Assembly: GCA_028565635.1 (NCBI GenBank)
Contig: JAOXYB010091941.1
Location: forward strand, 1-22,136
Length of the DNA: 22,136 bases
Source: Phoronis ovalis
Lineage: Eukaryota > Phoronida > Phoronidae
Reading direction: 5' to 3'
Shown: one piece after another, positions 10,101-18,056 of the stretch
Numbering within the stretch: position 1 is the stretch's first letter
Layout of the letters: each line of letters starts with the position of its first letter
Notes under the pieces: generated by a model
Told to the model about the DNA's origin: nothing
Database searches by the model: none
The model's input: the letters and a program-made list of their open reading frames with translations, nothing else
Made by a program: the position numbers and the translations under genes

Positions 10101-13072
10101 CTATTTATACCTTTCTTTTACTTCATGTGGTACAGTGTATGCTTAATAAATTAATTCGAAATATTTTGACTGTTTGTAAAGCTTTGTTCAAGTTCAAACA
10201 TTATCAGGTATATATAATCTCTTGAAATGACTCTAAAGTTAACTTATAAGGGAATGTGAAAAAGGCTCCAACTTATAATGTCATCTAAACTGACGACCGT
10301 ACATCCACGTACGTTTAATTCTGTCTTACAGTCACGTTTAAATTGTTTAATGGTATACATCCAATTATTGGTAATTTATTTATTGAAATCAAGTTGAAAA
10401 CGAGTATTTCTTACTTTTAGTCATGCATATTTACACATTGCAAAATCCACCTTTTCTCTAAAATATAATACATTAATATGCACCATAATATTTGTGTAGT
10501 CTTACGGCAGTTTTTCTTTTTCACATGGACAATTCCGTACATACTTCGGTGAATTTGCAACTGATCAAGTCTTTGTAACCTTGCGGAATTGATTCCTTAA
10601 ATACAAGAGTTGGAACTGATGGTTCGTCATCATCATCATCATCAGCTTCCCAACAATGGTCAAGCGGTACAGGGTTTTAGCCAGGAATACAAAGTTACCA
10701 GTCATTTTATAGTATATTTAAGATTTCTTTGGCAGTCACGTGTCCAAGCGGTAGCTCTGCCACCGCGGGAGGGTTAGAGGCCCGAACAGAGGTTCCAAGG
10801 GGGATGTGCCTCCCTTGTATTGGCTGGGGCCCGCCTTAGGGGGCAGTCAGTATGAAAGCGGGTACCCATGTTCCAACATGGGTTTTCAAAAAAGGCCCTA
10901 ACGAAGTGAAATTCTGCAAAAAATACACCTCTAAGGAAGTGAGTTTTTTTGAAAATGACCCTAAGCGCGTTACGCACCGGCGGTTCGAAAAACATACCCT
11001 TTCACGAGAAATTTTGTTGGAACATGCGTACCCACTTTTATATTGACTGCCACCCCCGGGGGACCCTGGAAGCCCAGCTATTTTCATCCCGACTGGTGGC
11101 TTTTCTGAACTCTCCTCTTAGCTATTTCCTCAGTTTTACTTGTGTTAAAAAGAAGATATTTTGGATGAAAATTTTCTTCAGGACACTAAAATTAAAACTC
11201 ACAAATTCATTTCCGAGAATAGAGAAAACTGTAGAGAGAAGACAGTAAGGCTTAAAAAAATGTTGGTAACCAGCACCCAGAATATATTTTTTATTCTGGT
11301 GAATTTTTGGATTAGGTTAGCCAAAATATATCCTGGTATTCAAAAAAACCTGAGTCAGAGTGCCGCCGAGATGTTGGATAACTGGTCAGCTCGTTTATTC
11401 CTAGTAAGAATCCATGGCAACTAGTTACGTTTACGTGTTTAAAAGTGTCCATCACTCAAAATTGCTGGAAACTGTTTTATGATATAGAGAAACTGAAAAT
11501 ATCTCAGTATGTTGATTGTAATTCACATGTGATTTCCAGTCTTTCCAGTTGTGAAAAGTATTCCAATCTAAGATCAAGTGTATTATTTGCATTGCAGATG
11601 GTTACTCTGCCGCAGACATCCGGTATTACTGGTTATTGGAAAACAGCCATGAAGTGGTTGATATCTCTTCGGATGTACAAATGCCTCAGTATAAAGTGGT
11701 AGGACATCGAGTTGTGGAAAAAGTTATAAATCTAAGTACAGGTATATTTTGTTACCATGAAATTAAAACCTTGTTCACACAAAACGTAACTTGAAATTAG
11801 ATTTTTGTCCATAATTTATTAACTCAAAATAAGATGATTCAACCTTTATTTACATGATGCCCATAAGAGTCCTTTATAAAGTTGCACAATACTGAAGTTT
11901 AAGAACATTATTGGTACCAGCATAAAGCAGGCCAGCTACTTATTCATCGATAGCTATTAGACTGTTTACATTATTTTGTTTTTTTATTTAAATTTGCGTA
12001 TGGTAATATATATATATGAACATGGTTTAATACTTCGTAATCATTACTATGCATTGTTGCAGGCAATTACTCTCGGTTATCATGTGAATTATATTTCTCC
12101 AGAAGTCTTGGTTGGTACATCGTACAAATTTATCTTCCCACCAACTTAATTGTTCTTGTTTCATGGCTTTCGTTTTGGTTCCATCGTGACGCTGTTCCAG
12201 CTCGAGTAGCACTAGGCATAACCGCTATATTAACAATTACAACACTGATTTCCAATACGAATTCTTCATTACCTAAGATATCCTACCTCAAAAGCATAGA
12301 TATTTATTTGGTTGTATGCTTTATAATGGTATTCGCATCATTATTGGAATATGCAGCAGTTTGTTACATGACAAAGCATACGACAAAATCAACTTGTAAA
12401 AAAAAGGGTGAAAACAATGGCACCAATCATGATGATAGCACTGGACAGTGTAGAGAAAATGGAAATAGCAATGACACGTCCAGACTAAGAACAGAAGTTA
12501 AAACGGTAAGCATTTTTGTCGCGCATGTACGTATGACTAACAATTGTTAAGCAGTCCGTTTTGTAACGTACTAAGGGCGTACTGATACCTATAAAGATAA
12601 GTCAAAAAGATCCAGAGCTATACAATAAAGCAAACGTACACTCTACATGGTAGGTTCAGCAACACTTTAGCTACACTACCAAATTTGTTTTGCAGACCAC
12701 AACATTACATCCGCCCAGCTCTGCATTTAACAATGGCTGTTACAGTTGTAGTTACTTACATTTGTGCTGTTGGTATCCAGCTCTTGTACTCTATAGGATT
12801 TTATACTGCCTCTCTTTTTATAGGAAGTGACCTGGTCCGGAACAGATTATGAAACAAGATGTACGTTCCTAGACAAGTCGGAGGAATCGCGACAGCGTGT
12901 TATGTCCAAACACTATTGTTGTTGTAAAATGAACCCGAGCACAATCGACAAATATTCAAGAATTTTATTTCCTGTCACTTACATCATATTTAATGTGGTG
13001 TACTGGGTTGTATTTTTATACATAGGAAATACAGAAAATATGCCGCCAGACGTGACACGTATCGTGTCATGA
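3986..13072 (+). CDS. GABA-A receptor-type ligand-gated chloride channel subunit (RDL-like), 8 exons
   Basis: Exons 3986-4116, 5875-5975, 6295-6362, 7338-7558, 7760-7842, 11598-11741, 12063-12505 and 12824-13072 join in frame to 1440 nt, giving 479 residues and a stop. Every intron is GT-AG. The order is signal peptide (about 1-31), extracellular ligand-binding domain with a 13-residue Cys-loop (C181-C195), TM1 (about 268-289), TM2 (294-314), TM3 (328-352), a cytoplasmic loop and TM4 (442-464). The pore has the P-A-R motif (295-297) of anion channels. The stretch NLSTGNYSRL before TM1 and the TM2-TM3 region resemble insect RDL most closely by eye. As a family it forms pentamers in neuronal membranes, opened by GABA. 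The ligand is inferred; glycine, histamine or other gating cannot be excluded. All diagnostic residues are intact, so the gene looks functional. Confidence 0.93.
4795..4940. repeat. 73-bp tandem duplication in intron 1
   Basis: Two adjacent 73-bp units (4795-4867 and 4868-4940) begin caatttttatgctaatgaat and differ at only about two positions. A third copy starts (caactttttcattaatga) but breaks down at once. The high identity suggests a recent duplication. Confidence 0.92.
5875..5975 (+). CDS. Receptor exon 2: N-terminal helix region
   Basis: 101 bp between acceptor aaaag and donor gtaaga, entering at phase 2 and leaving at phase 1. It encodes the amphipathic segment ending [14 protein letters not shown], matching the 'LL..YD.R.RP...G' signature at the start of the Cys-loop ligand-binding domain. 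It contains an N-glycosylation sequon NVS (56-58). Confidence 0.88.
6295..6362 (+). CDS. Receptor exon 3: first beta strand, 68 bp
   Basis: Exactly 68 bp, the size of the matching exon in vertebrate GABA-A subunit genes. It encodes [20 protein letters not shown] and then VNM, the 'GPPV.V.V...V.SIS...E..M' strand conserved across the family. Acceptor ttgtag, donor gtaatt. It joins the next exon at phase 0. Confidence 0.93.
6874..7284. mobile_element. Non-autonomous inverted-repeat element in intron 3
   Basis: The left end ccctggcgggtgctta and the reverse complement of the right end, ccccggggggtactca, agree at about 12 of 16 positions. Just inside both ends lies ggatgtgc(a/c)gc. The element is flanked by the direct repeat aggaatt (6867-6873 and 7285-7291; gaggaatt if the shared g is counted), a 7-8 bp target-site duplication. 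It carries no coding capacity, so it is a MITE-like element of a cut-and-paste DNA transposon. The TSD length fits several superfamilies (hAT, P, Merlin), and I cannot choose among them. It ends 46 bp before exon 4. Confidence 0.75.
6925..7240. repeat. Degenerate minisatellite core, unit about 35-40 bp
   Basis: Roughly eight to ten direct copies built around aaaatttggattgctaccct, all in the same orientation, with spacing that varies. It fills almost the whole interior of the inverted-repeat element, so the array probably moved as part of it. Confidence 0.8.
7338..7558 (+). CDS. Receptor exon 4: ligand-binding loops D, A and E, 221 bp
   Basis: Exactly 221 bp, as in vertebrate GABA-A genes. 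It holds loop D ([13 protein letters not shown], with Y107-L108-R109 as in rho subunits), loop A ([14 protein letters not shown]) and the loop E region ([15 protein letters not shown]). The acceptor is tttacag, 46 bp after an inserted repeat element. The donor, gtctgt, is weak compared with the other introns. Confidence 0.95.
7760..7842 (+). CDS. Receptor exon 5: Cys-loop, 83 bp
   Basis: Exactly 83 bp, the conserved size. It encodes LTVTAMC, the Cys-loop [13 protein letters not shown], then C and TLEIES. The loop has the invariant F-P-x-D core with 13 residues between the cysteines. The following ESYGY, split over the next intron, is loop B and holds the Glu expected to contact the amine of GABA. 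Acceptor ttttttag, donor gtaagt. Confidence 0.96.
8727..8885 (+). repeat. Dispersed repeat, copy 1 (intron 5)
   Basis: Shares blocks in the same order with 15749-15903: gatttccaacttatt-like start, (t)atatacaaaa, a gggacattgag core and tcaaaggaaataaaattgc/act. The copies are diverged, with small indels. This is an old interspersed family of unknown type, with no terminal structure visible. Confidence 0.75.
10627..10644. repeat. (TCA)6 microsatellite
   Basis: Six perfect TCA units in intron 5. Confidence 0.95.
10839..11060. mobile_element. Foldback (inverted-repeat) element in intron 5
   Basis: The left arm, gggggcagtcagtatgaaag then cgggtacccatgttccaaca, is the near-perfect reverse complement of the right arm, tgttggaacatgcgtacccac then ttttatattgactgccaccccc, giving terminal inverted repeats of about 42 bp. 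The interior has related sub-blocks (ggccctaacg and gaccctaagcg). No target-site duplication is clear and no protein is encoded, so it is a MITE-like element. The same end recurs at the right edge of the window. Confidence 0.82.
11598..11741 (+). CDS. Receptor exon 6: loops B and F to start of loop C
   Basis: 144 bp after an intron of about 3.75 kb. It encodes [12 protein letters not shown], a variable loop F stretch, [10 protein letters not shown] and INLSTG. 'DIRY.W' and 'INL.TGNYSRL' are the RDL-like signatures. Loop C keeps Thr249 and Tyr252. The aromatic residue found in vertebrate beta subunits at the loop C start is Leu247 here. Acceptor ttgcag, donor gtatat. Confidence 0.93.
12063..12505 (+). 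CDS. Receptor exon 7: TM1, TM2, TM3 and loop
   Basis: 443 bp. It encodes NYSRLSC.., TM1 ([20 protein letters not shown]), the P-A-R selectivity filter, TM2 ([16 protein letters not shown]), [16 protein letters not shown]3, and the first 45 or so residues of the cytoplasmic loop, rich in K, N, D and T. Vertebrate genes split this stretch between at least two exons, so an intron is absent here. Donor gtaagc. Confidence 0.95.
12506..12823 (+). other. Intron 7 with a second good-looking acceptor
   Basis: The intron between the TM3 exon and the TM4 exon. Besides the acceptor used for exon 8 (AG 12822-12823), there is ttgttttgcag at 12685-12695. Splicing there keeps the frame open for 44 codons and then stops at 12828-12830, before TM4. 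Confidence 0.5.
12824..13072 (+). CDS. Receptor exon 8: loop end, TM4 and stop
   Basis: Encodes residues 398-479. The loop ends with the cysteine triplet HYCCCK (429-431), then [20 protein letters not shown], the 'D..SR..FP..F..FN..YW' hallmark leading into TM4, and a 15-residue extracellular tail. The acceptor is tttttatag. Stop TGA is at 13070-13072. Confidence 0.93.
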   Translation, partial: EVTWSGTDYETRCTFLDKSEESRQRVMSKHYCCCKMNPSTIDKYSRILFPVTYIIFNVVYWVVFLYIGNTENMPPDVTRIVS

Positions 13073-13268
13073 GTGTAGGCCAATGGCTCTCCGTGCAGTT
13101 TAAAACTCTCTGTTTATCTCAAAGCCACTAGCATATAAATAATTAGTTGTTTCACTTTTGTCTTCTTCCAGCATTTCTTTTCCTTTGACACCTTTGCGTT
13201 TTATCATAGGCAATCCAAAAACGTCATCTTTATAAATGTTTATATATATTGTTTATAATATACTTACT

Positions 13269-13274
13269 AATAAA
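13269..13274 (+). promoter_or_regulatory. Polyadenylation signal of the receptor gene
   Basis: Canonical AATAAA about 200 bp after the stop codon, followed by GT/T-rich sequence within 100 bp. It is the first perfect hexamer past the stop, so it is the likeliest 3' end signal. In AT-rich DNA the hexamer also occurs by chance. Confidence 0.45.
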
Positions 13275-13393
13275 TCACAATGGTCTACCACTAACAGCGT
13301 GTAAGCAATTTAACGCAACTGTATCGCCATAGGCGTACACTATATAAATGTATAGGCCTACCTTTAATTGTCAGTGTCCAAGGAGTGTACGGT

Positions 13394-13416
13394 CCCGGGG
13401 TACGGTCAGTATATAG
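13394..13416. repeat. Relic of the foldback element's end
   Basis: cccggggtacggtcagtata resembles the end at the window edge (cccggggggcggtcaatatg) at most positions, but homology fades after about 22 bp. It is either a decayed solo end or a chance match. Confidence 0.35.
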
Positions 13417-13545
13417 CTACTTTCTACACGATAACAAACACCAGTTCATCCTACCACCACAATATATACAATCATGTCAGCTGGTTTGCCGGGCTCTGAA
13501 AAACTGTTTATCCGCCGTCACATTCGAGGCCCTCAAATGCAAAGC

Positions 13546-13590
13546 ATAAGGGTTATATTTTTCGTTACGCAATAAGGGTTATATTTTTCG
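13546..13590. repeat. Short tandem pair, 19 bp with 26-bp period
   Basis: ataagggttatatttttcg occurs at 13546 and again at 13572, perfectly, with acgcaat-type spacer sequence between. It lies in intergenic DNA past the receptor gene. Confidence 0.85.
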
Positions 13591-13944
13591 ATAAAATATA
13601 CAAAAGAGTACCTTTATTAGACAATGGAAACCCATGTGAGTTCACTCACTATGTACAGTGCTTAGAGCAGTATTCTCAACGCACTTTGGCTCTCTAAAAT
13701 TTCTTTCAGTTAGTGAAAGGGAGTCAAATTTTAAAAATTGAAAAACGCATTTCGGGGCTTTTTCAAAAAAAACATTCACAAATATGTATTGCAGTAATTT
13801 CCTTTGAGTCGCATCCCAGGGGAGGTTACGTAAAGAAGACATTGTACTTGTCTACCAACACAAGGGGCTATAAGCTAGATGTACCCCTGGTTGGGTCGTG
13901 ATATTTCAAACCTCGTGCGATTGATTTTGTCATTACGCCGCTCG
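13591..13944. other. Intergenic DNA, no gene recognised
   Basis: Short overlapping open frames on both strands (60-66 codons) have no recognisable family. A GC-richer patch (catcccaggggaggttacg ... gtacccctggttggg) may be part of another decayed repeat, but I cannot show its ends. Confidence 0.4.
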
Positions 13945-14682
13945 ATTTTTTATGGCTTTATATATATAGCAAACCAACATATTTTTTTACATGTTTTATG
14001 CTAGATAACCATTTGGTAATGTAGCTTGGAAGGCCATCTCTGTTCCCCACTCATTAGCAAGCTGATTTTTTTTAAATTCACCAGCCAGCTAAAAATGCGG
14101 GGAACTCTACCTGCCAGCTGAAATTTGTGAAAAAAAATGTTGTTTTATGGGGTTTCGCCCTTAAATAAACCATTTAGTGGTGTTGATGTGGAGAATCAGA
14201 TATGTTCCACATTACAAGCGGGATAAACTGTTTAAGGTTTGCCAGCCAGCCGTACTCGTCTGGGAACAGATACTATGGGGAACAGATGCGGTGGGTGCTT
14301 CAGAAGCATCCAACGAGGATAATTTTTTATGGCTTTATACAGCAAACCAACATATTTTTTTACATGTTTCATGATAAACCATTTAGTAATTTAGCTTGGA
14401 AGGCCATATCTCTGTTCCCCACTCACCAGCAAGCTAATTTTTTTTAATTCACCAGCCAGCTAAAAATGTAGGGGAACTCTATCTGCCAGCTGAAATTTGC
14501 AAAAAAAAGATGTGGTTTTATGGGGTTTCGCGCTTAAATAAATCATTTAGTGGTGTTGATGTGGGGGATTAGATCTGTTCCCCATTACCAGCTGGATGAT
14601 CTGAACTGTTTAAGGTTTTCCAGCCAGCCAGACTCGTCTGTGGAACAGATATTATGGGGAACAGACTCGATGGGTGCTTCCG
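13945..14682. repeat. 377-bp unit duplicated in tandem
   Basis: Unit 1 (13945-14321) and unit 2 (14322 to about 14682) both start attttttatggcttta and both end near gggtgcttc. They match along their length apart from small indels and scattered substitutions. Each unit contains repeated ctgttcccc and ggggaac boxes in both orientations and several ccagccag(c) motifs. No open frame is conserved between the units, which suggests a satellite or local duplication rather than a gene. Confidence 0.9.
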
Positions 14683-15748
14683 ATAGCTGACGTGATTGAC
14701 AGGTTGATACTGAATGACAATAACCATAATGACAAATTAACATATTGTGGAATGTCTGGTAACATATCAGCCACCCAAGTTTCTTTCAGTTTGCAATCTA
14801 TACATGAAAACCAGAAACAGAATAATTATACGTAAATTCGCACGATTGATCTTTGTATGTTCAAGGCATGGAATAAAGAGGATTATTTTGTAAGAAGTAA
14901 AACGGAGTCTTATTTACTTCTGAAATGAACTGCAGCCATAACAGTTTGAGTAAAAAGGTGGTTTGGACCGTATCATATACATATACTAGCACTGATAGTA
15001 TTAATTATTTAGAAATATTTCTGTAAAGAACAACATAGCTTGTTTTTTTTCGGTTACCGCTATCTACTCTGATGTTATGGCTTCCAGGAAGGCCACAGTA
15101 TGTGTCTTCAGAAGATAGTTTTGCCTAAGTGGCTAGAGCAAGGGTCACTTTGCTTTTGATACAAGATAAATAACAGTTTTTTTTGTACTGAAACTGCAAA
15201 TAGTACCCCTTGGAATAATCAGGGAAAATCTTCGGATTAAATGCAAAAAGACTAATACGACTAGAAAGTGGTATAAACACCTTATTTACAGTTTTATGAC
15301 TCGAGCTGCAAAGTATCAAACATTAAAAAAATTAACAGAATTTTTGTTCATTTTGCCAGAATTTATAAATTGTGTGCATTTATATATACGTAACATAAAA
15401 TTGACATGTATTTACCAAAAATATTCGATTGACTTCAACGTAACGATGCATGTATTAGTTACGGCGGCATAAATACATTTAGCAGATTTAGGGTCTGAAA
15501 CGAAAAAACCTTATTTACTTCCTCATTACATTTCGAAATTAAATAGATTTCTTTTCTAATCTAAATATGAAATAAATAACAAAAATTATTATACGGGAGT
15601 GCTCTCCGACACCGAAAAAGCTGAACTTCAAAGAAAGGGAATTAATTATTGAAAGTGTGATTATAAGTGAAATATTACAATTTACAAATATGTACTACTA
15701 CAATGTTTAAGTCCTAAATTAAGAGTTACGCTAAGCCTTTTATCCAAA
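14683..15748. other. Intergenic AT-rich DNA, nothing recognised
   Basis: No open frame longer than about 65 codons, no RNA gene and no clear repeat. Confidence 0.5.
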
Positions 15749-15903
15749 GAGTTTCCGAGTTATGCTCTGCCGTATATACAAAATATTGGTTTGTGTTGCG
15801 GTAAAATGACGTCAGAAATGTTTGTTGTGGCGGGACATTGAGTAGGGAAATGGGAGGTAGTGACTACAGCTCAAAGGAAATAAAATTGCCTTTTCATGAA
15901 TCA
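15749..15903 (+). repeat. Dispersed repeat, copy 2
   Basis: Same block order as copy 1 in intron 5: gagtttccgagttatg, tatatacaaaa, gcgggacattgag and tcaaaggaaataaaattgcc. This copy includes a perfect TGACGTCA (15807-15814). Confidence 0.75.
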
Positions 15904-16375
15904 CATGTACTAAACATCTGCAATCGCGAGTCACGACAATTAAACGAGTAATAACTTTCATATATAAACAGGTTGTACACATTCAGAATGGTTACAGCAT
16001 ACTCCAGGAATCTGCGATGGAGGGTTATTTATCATACTTTCATTCTGCAAATACTGTATCTGAGACGGAAATGAAGGGGGTAGGGGAAAGTATTCAATCC
16101 CATTGCACAGAAGTAAAAAATGATGATCTGATTGCAAAAAGAAAATTATTGCAACAGTAAAACACAGAAATAAAACATATAAGGTTTATCATATTTCACA
16201 GAGCTAAATAAAATTCAATGAATCCCGCCGCACGAAAATAAAATATGACCCTTTCAAACCTATAGGAAAATAAGTTTGCCGTTTTCCTCTAAATACAAGT
16301 ACCTGCACATGAATGGTCACTAAATGTGAAACTGTTCTCATCAGTCATGTATGTATCCCGAGTATGTATAACAGA
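15904..16375. other. Intergenic DNA, nothing recognised
   Basis: AT-rich, with no recognisable gene, RNA or clear repeat. Confidence 0.45.
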
Positions 16376-16570
16376 GGGGCGTAGGGGCCCCCCCGGGTGC
16401 AATGCCCGCAATTAAAAATTAGCAATGCTTGCTGCTCGCACTTAACAAGAAAAATCAACAACCAAAAAAGAAAACAGGTCGCGGCAAGATATGAAAATAG
16501 AAAGCAAAAAAAATGGTCGCCAAAAGAAAATGTTCGCTGCTCGGACTTAACAGACCCCTATGCTGGCTGC
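16376..16570. repeat. GC-rich-ended repeat with 24-bp internal direct repeat
   Basis: Starts ggggcgtaggggccccccc. It contains aatgcttgctgctcgcactt (16424-16447 in full) and a near-identical copy at 16529-16552, about 21 of 24 bases matching and 105 bp apart. Base composition differs sharply from the flanks, suggesting an inserted repetitive element of unknown class. Confidence 0.55.
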
Positions 16571-16690
16571 CAGTGACGGATTAACATAGTAGCAAAAGTA
16601 GCATATATGGTACAGGCCCCGAATTTTCGAGGGCCCCGCACTAAAGTAGAATCGCACGCCCGATCTCACGTAAGGGCAGACCCGAGCTGA
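16571..16690. mobile_element. Possible hAT-like transposon end
   Basis: cagtgacggattaa resembles the CAGTGGCGGAT-type ends of many hAT transposons and MITEs. It is followed by a GC-rich quasi-palindrome (ggccccgaattttcgagggc). I found no matching opposite end or 8-bp target duplication, so the right limit is arbitrary. Confidence 0.4.
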
Positions 16691-16989
16691 CTAAACGCAT
16701 CAATTAAGAATCAATTTAGCGATGTAATTCGGCTCGTTAAAAAAATATACCATTTTTTACGATTGTGAAGCCAGAAATAAATTTTATAAATTGTTTCTTC
16801 GCTGATCATCTATACACAGTAACAGCTATAAAATCCACGTGCTGTCGCTTTGAGCGCGCGCTTGCTATTCGATGTAATTTTATGTTTTGTCCCCGGACCA
16901 GACAGATTATAAATTTTAGGCGTACTGTGCGCAATATCAAATTATTTATTTTATTAGTACATTATCGGAAGAGAGCATAACTCGGAAAC

Positions 16990-17880
16990 CTACTATAATA
17001 TAACCATCCTTTGCTTTATCTGTAACCCGTGACGCTTAAACAGTCTGTCTTCAACACCACCGTTTGCCGCGGCTGACGTTCCTCCTGAACGTAAGCTGTG
17101 AAGACCAAATGATTTCGGGTCTAATCCTATTTTAGCTAAACCAACTAGGAGTATTTCTCTAGATCTAGTATAAGAAAGTGAAACATTTACTTCTCTAAGA
17201 CTAAGACCTTTGGATGAATGATTGATAGCTCTAAAAATATAAACGGTTATTAACATGTTTGCTGCTTCCAAATATCTTCGAAGTAAAGTGAATGGACACA
17301 TTAAGTTACCTGTTTTAGCAATAACTACATCAGTCTTACTTGATTCAATAAATACAGTAAAATGAGACTAATAAAATGTAATATCTGACATCAAATCTGA
17401 AAAAAAACAGCAAAAGATATAGGGACACACATAGTTAGAAGTCTAAGGTCTATAAGATTTGCGTTTGCATTGCCGAAATGAGATACTAATCTGAAGAAAT
17501 AGGCTCTTTTGGATGCTTATGACTTCCTAATTGACGTTTGGCCTCTTCGCGAACTAAACCAGGTAATGAATGGTTGGTTAGACTTGGCAGGCCAGCAATA
17601 GAATGAGCCCAATTAAAAAGCAGTATCGATAACTGATGCAGTATTTGCTGATTGCATATGAGACAATAAATATAAAGCGACATATGAGGAGCTAGCGGGA
17701 TAAGCTGGCATTTCTGGAAACTGCCTGCACCAGGACTTCCATCTTTGAAAACCAGCGTTATATTTCATCACTGTATTATTCTCTTTGGAATAGATTACTG
17801 TTCGTGGTAAACTACTGGCCAATTGTTTCAAGCGAGGATCCTGGATGTCTTTGAAATCTGAAAGTGACCTGACTTAAAAA
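16990..17880 (-). pseudogene. Tyrosine recombinase (YR) of the retroelement, broken
   Basis: The N-terminal core-binding part (DIQDPRLKQLASSLPRT ... MKYNAGFQRWKSWC) lies at about 17860-17630. A shifted frame then gives IAGLPSLTNHSLPGLVREEA (about 17600-17490). The catalytic part gives DLRLLTMC (about 17450) and, in frame at 17301-16993, CPFTLLRRYLEAAN ... HSLRSGGTSAAANGG. The H-x-x-R box (17089-17100), the second His (17029-17031) and the nucleophile-type Tyr in KDGYI (17000-17002) are visible. The Tyr is out of frame because a few bases around the expected RW after RHG are missing. The first catalytic Arg near 17400-17440 falls in a damaged stretch. It once cut and rejoined circular element DNA with target DNA. 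It is clearly non-functional now. Confidence 0.88.
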
Positions 17881-18056
17881 CATCTGAAAAGAAAAACCAG
17901 CGGAAAATGCAGTGTCCAAGAAAATAAAATTTTATTTGTTGATATAAAAATAAATATTATATTTGAAAATAAGTGAAAGTTATTAAACGTAATTAGAAAA
18001 AGTAAATAGAAATAAACTAATACAATTATAGTATACAGTAAATACTGCTTAAATTT
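17881..18056. other. AT-rich spacer in the retroelement
   Basis: Very AT-rich DNA between the recombinase start and the repeat array, with no coding remains. Confidence 0.5.

Larger units (their letters stand above)
7843..11597 (+). other. Intron 5 of the receptor gene, repeat-bearing
   Basis: An intron of about 3.75 kb with donor gtaagt and acceptor ttgcattgcag. It holds a dispersed repeat (8727-8885), a (TCA)6 microsatellite (10627-10644) and a foldback element (10839-11060). The remainder is AT-rich without recognisable coding sequence. The open frames of 60-99 codons near 10.8-11.5 kb overlap the foldback element or non-coding DNA and have no family signature. Confidence 0.8.

Noticed and set aside
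10740-10800. tRNA-like or SINE head (gtccaagcggtagctctg and ggttccaag as A and B boxes)
   Set aside because: The B box departs from the consensus, no cloverleaf can be drawn, and no SINE body or A/T-rich tail follows.
10774-11424. Overlapping 64-99 codon open frames on both strands
   Set aside because: They lie in or next to the foldback element inside intron 5. No family signature, and the opposite-strand frames mirror the inverted repeats.
12000-12020. tatatatatat tract as a TATA box
   Set aside because: It is a short AT microsatellite inside intron 6, next to an exon acceptor and not near any transcription start.
13642-14447. Open frames of 62-81 codons past the receptor gene
   Set aside because: The frames over the 377-bp unit are not preserved in the second unit, and the others have no family signature.
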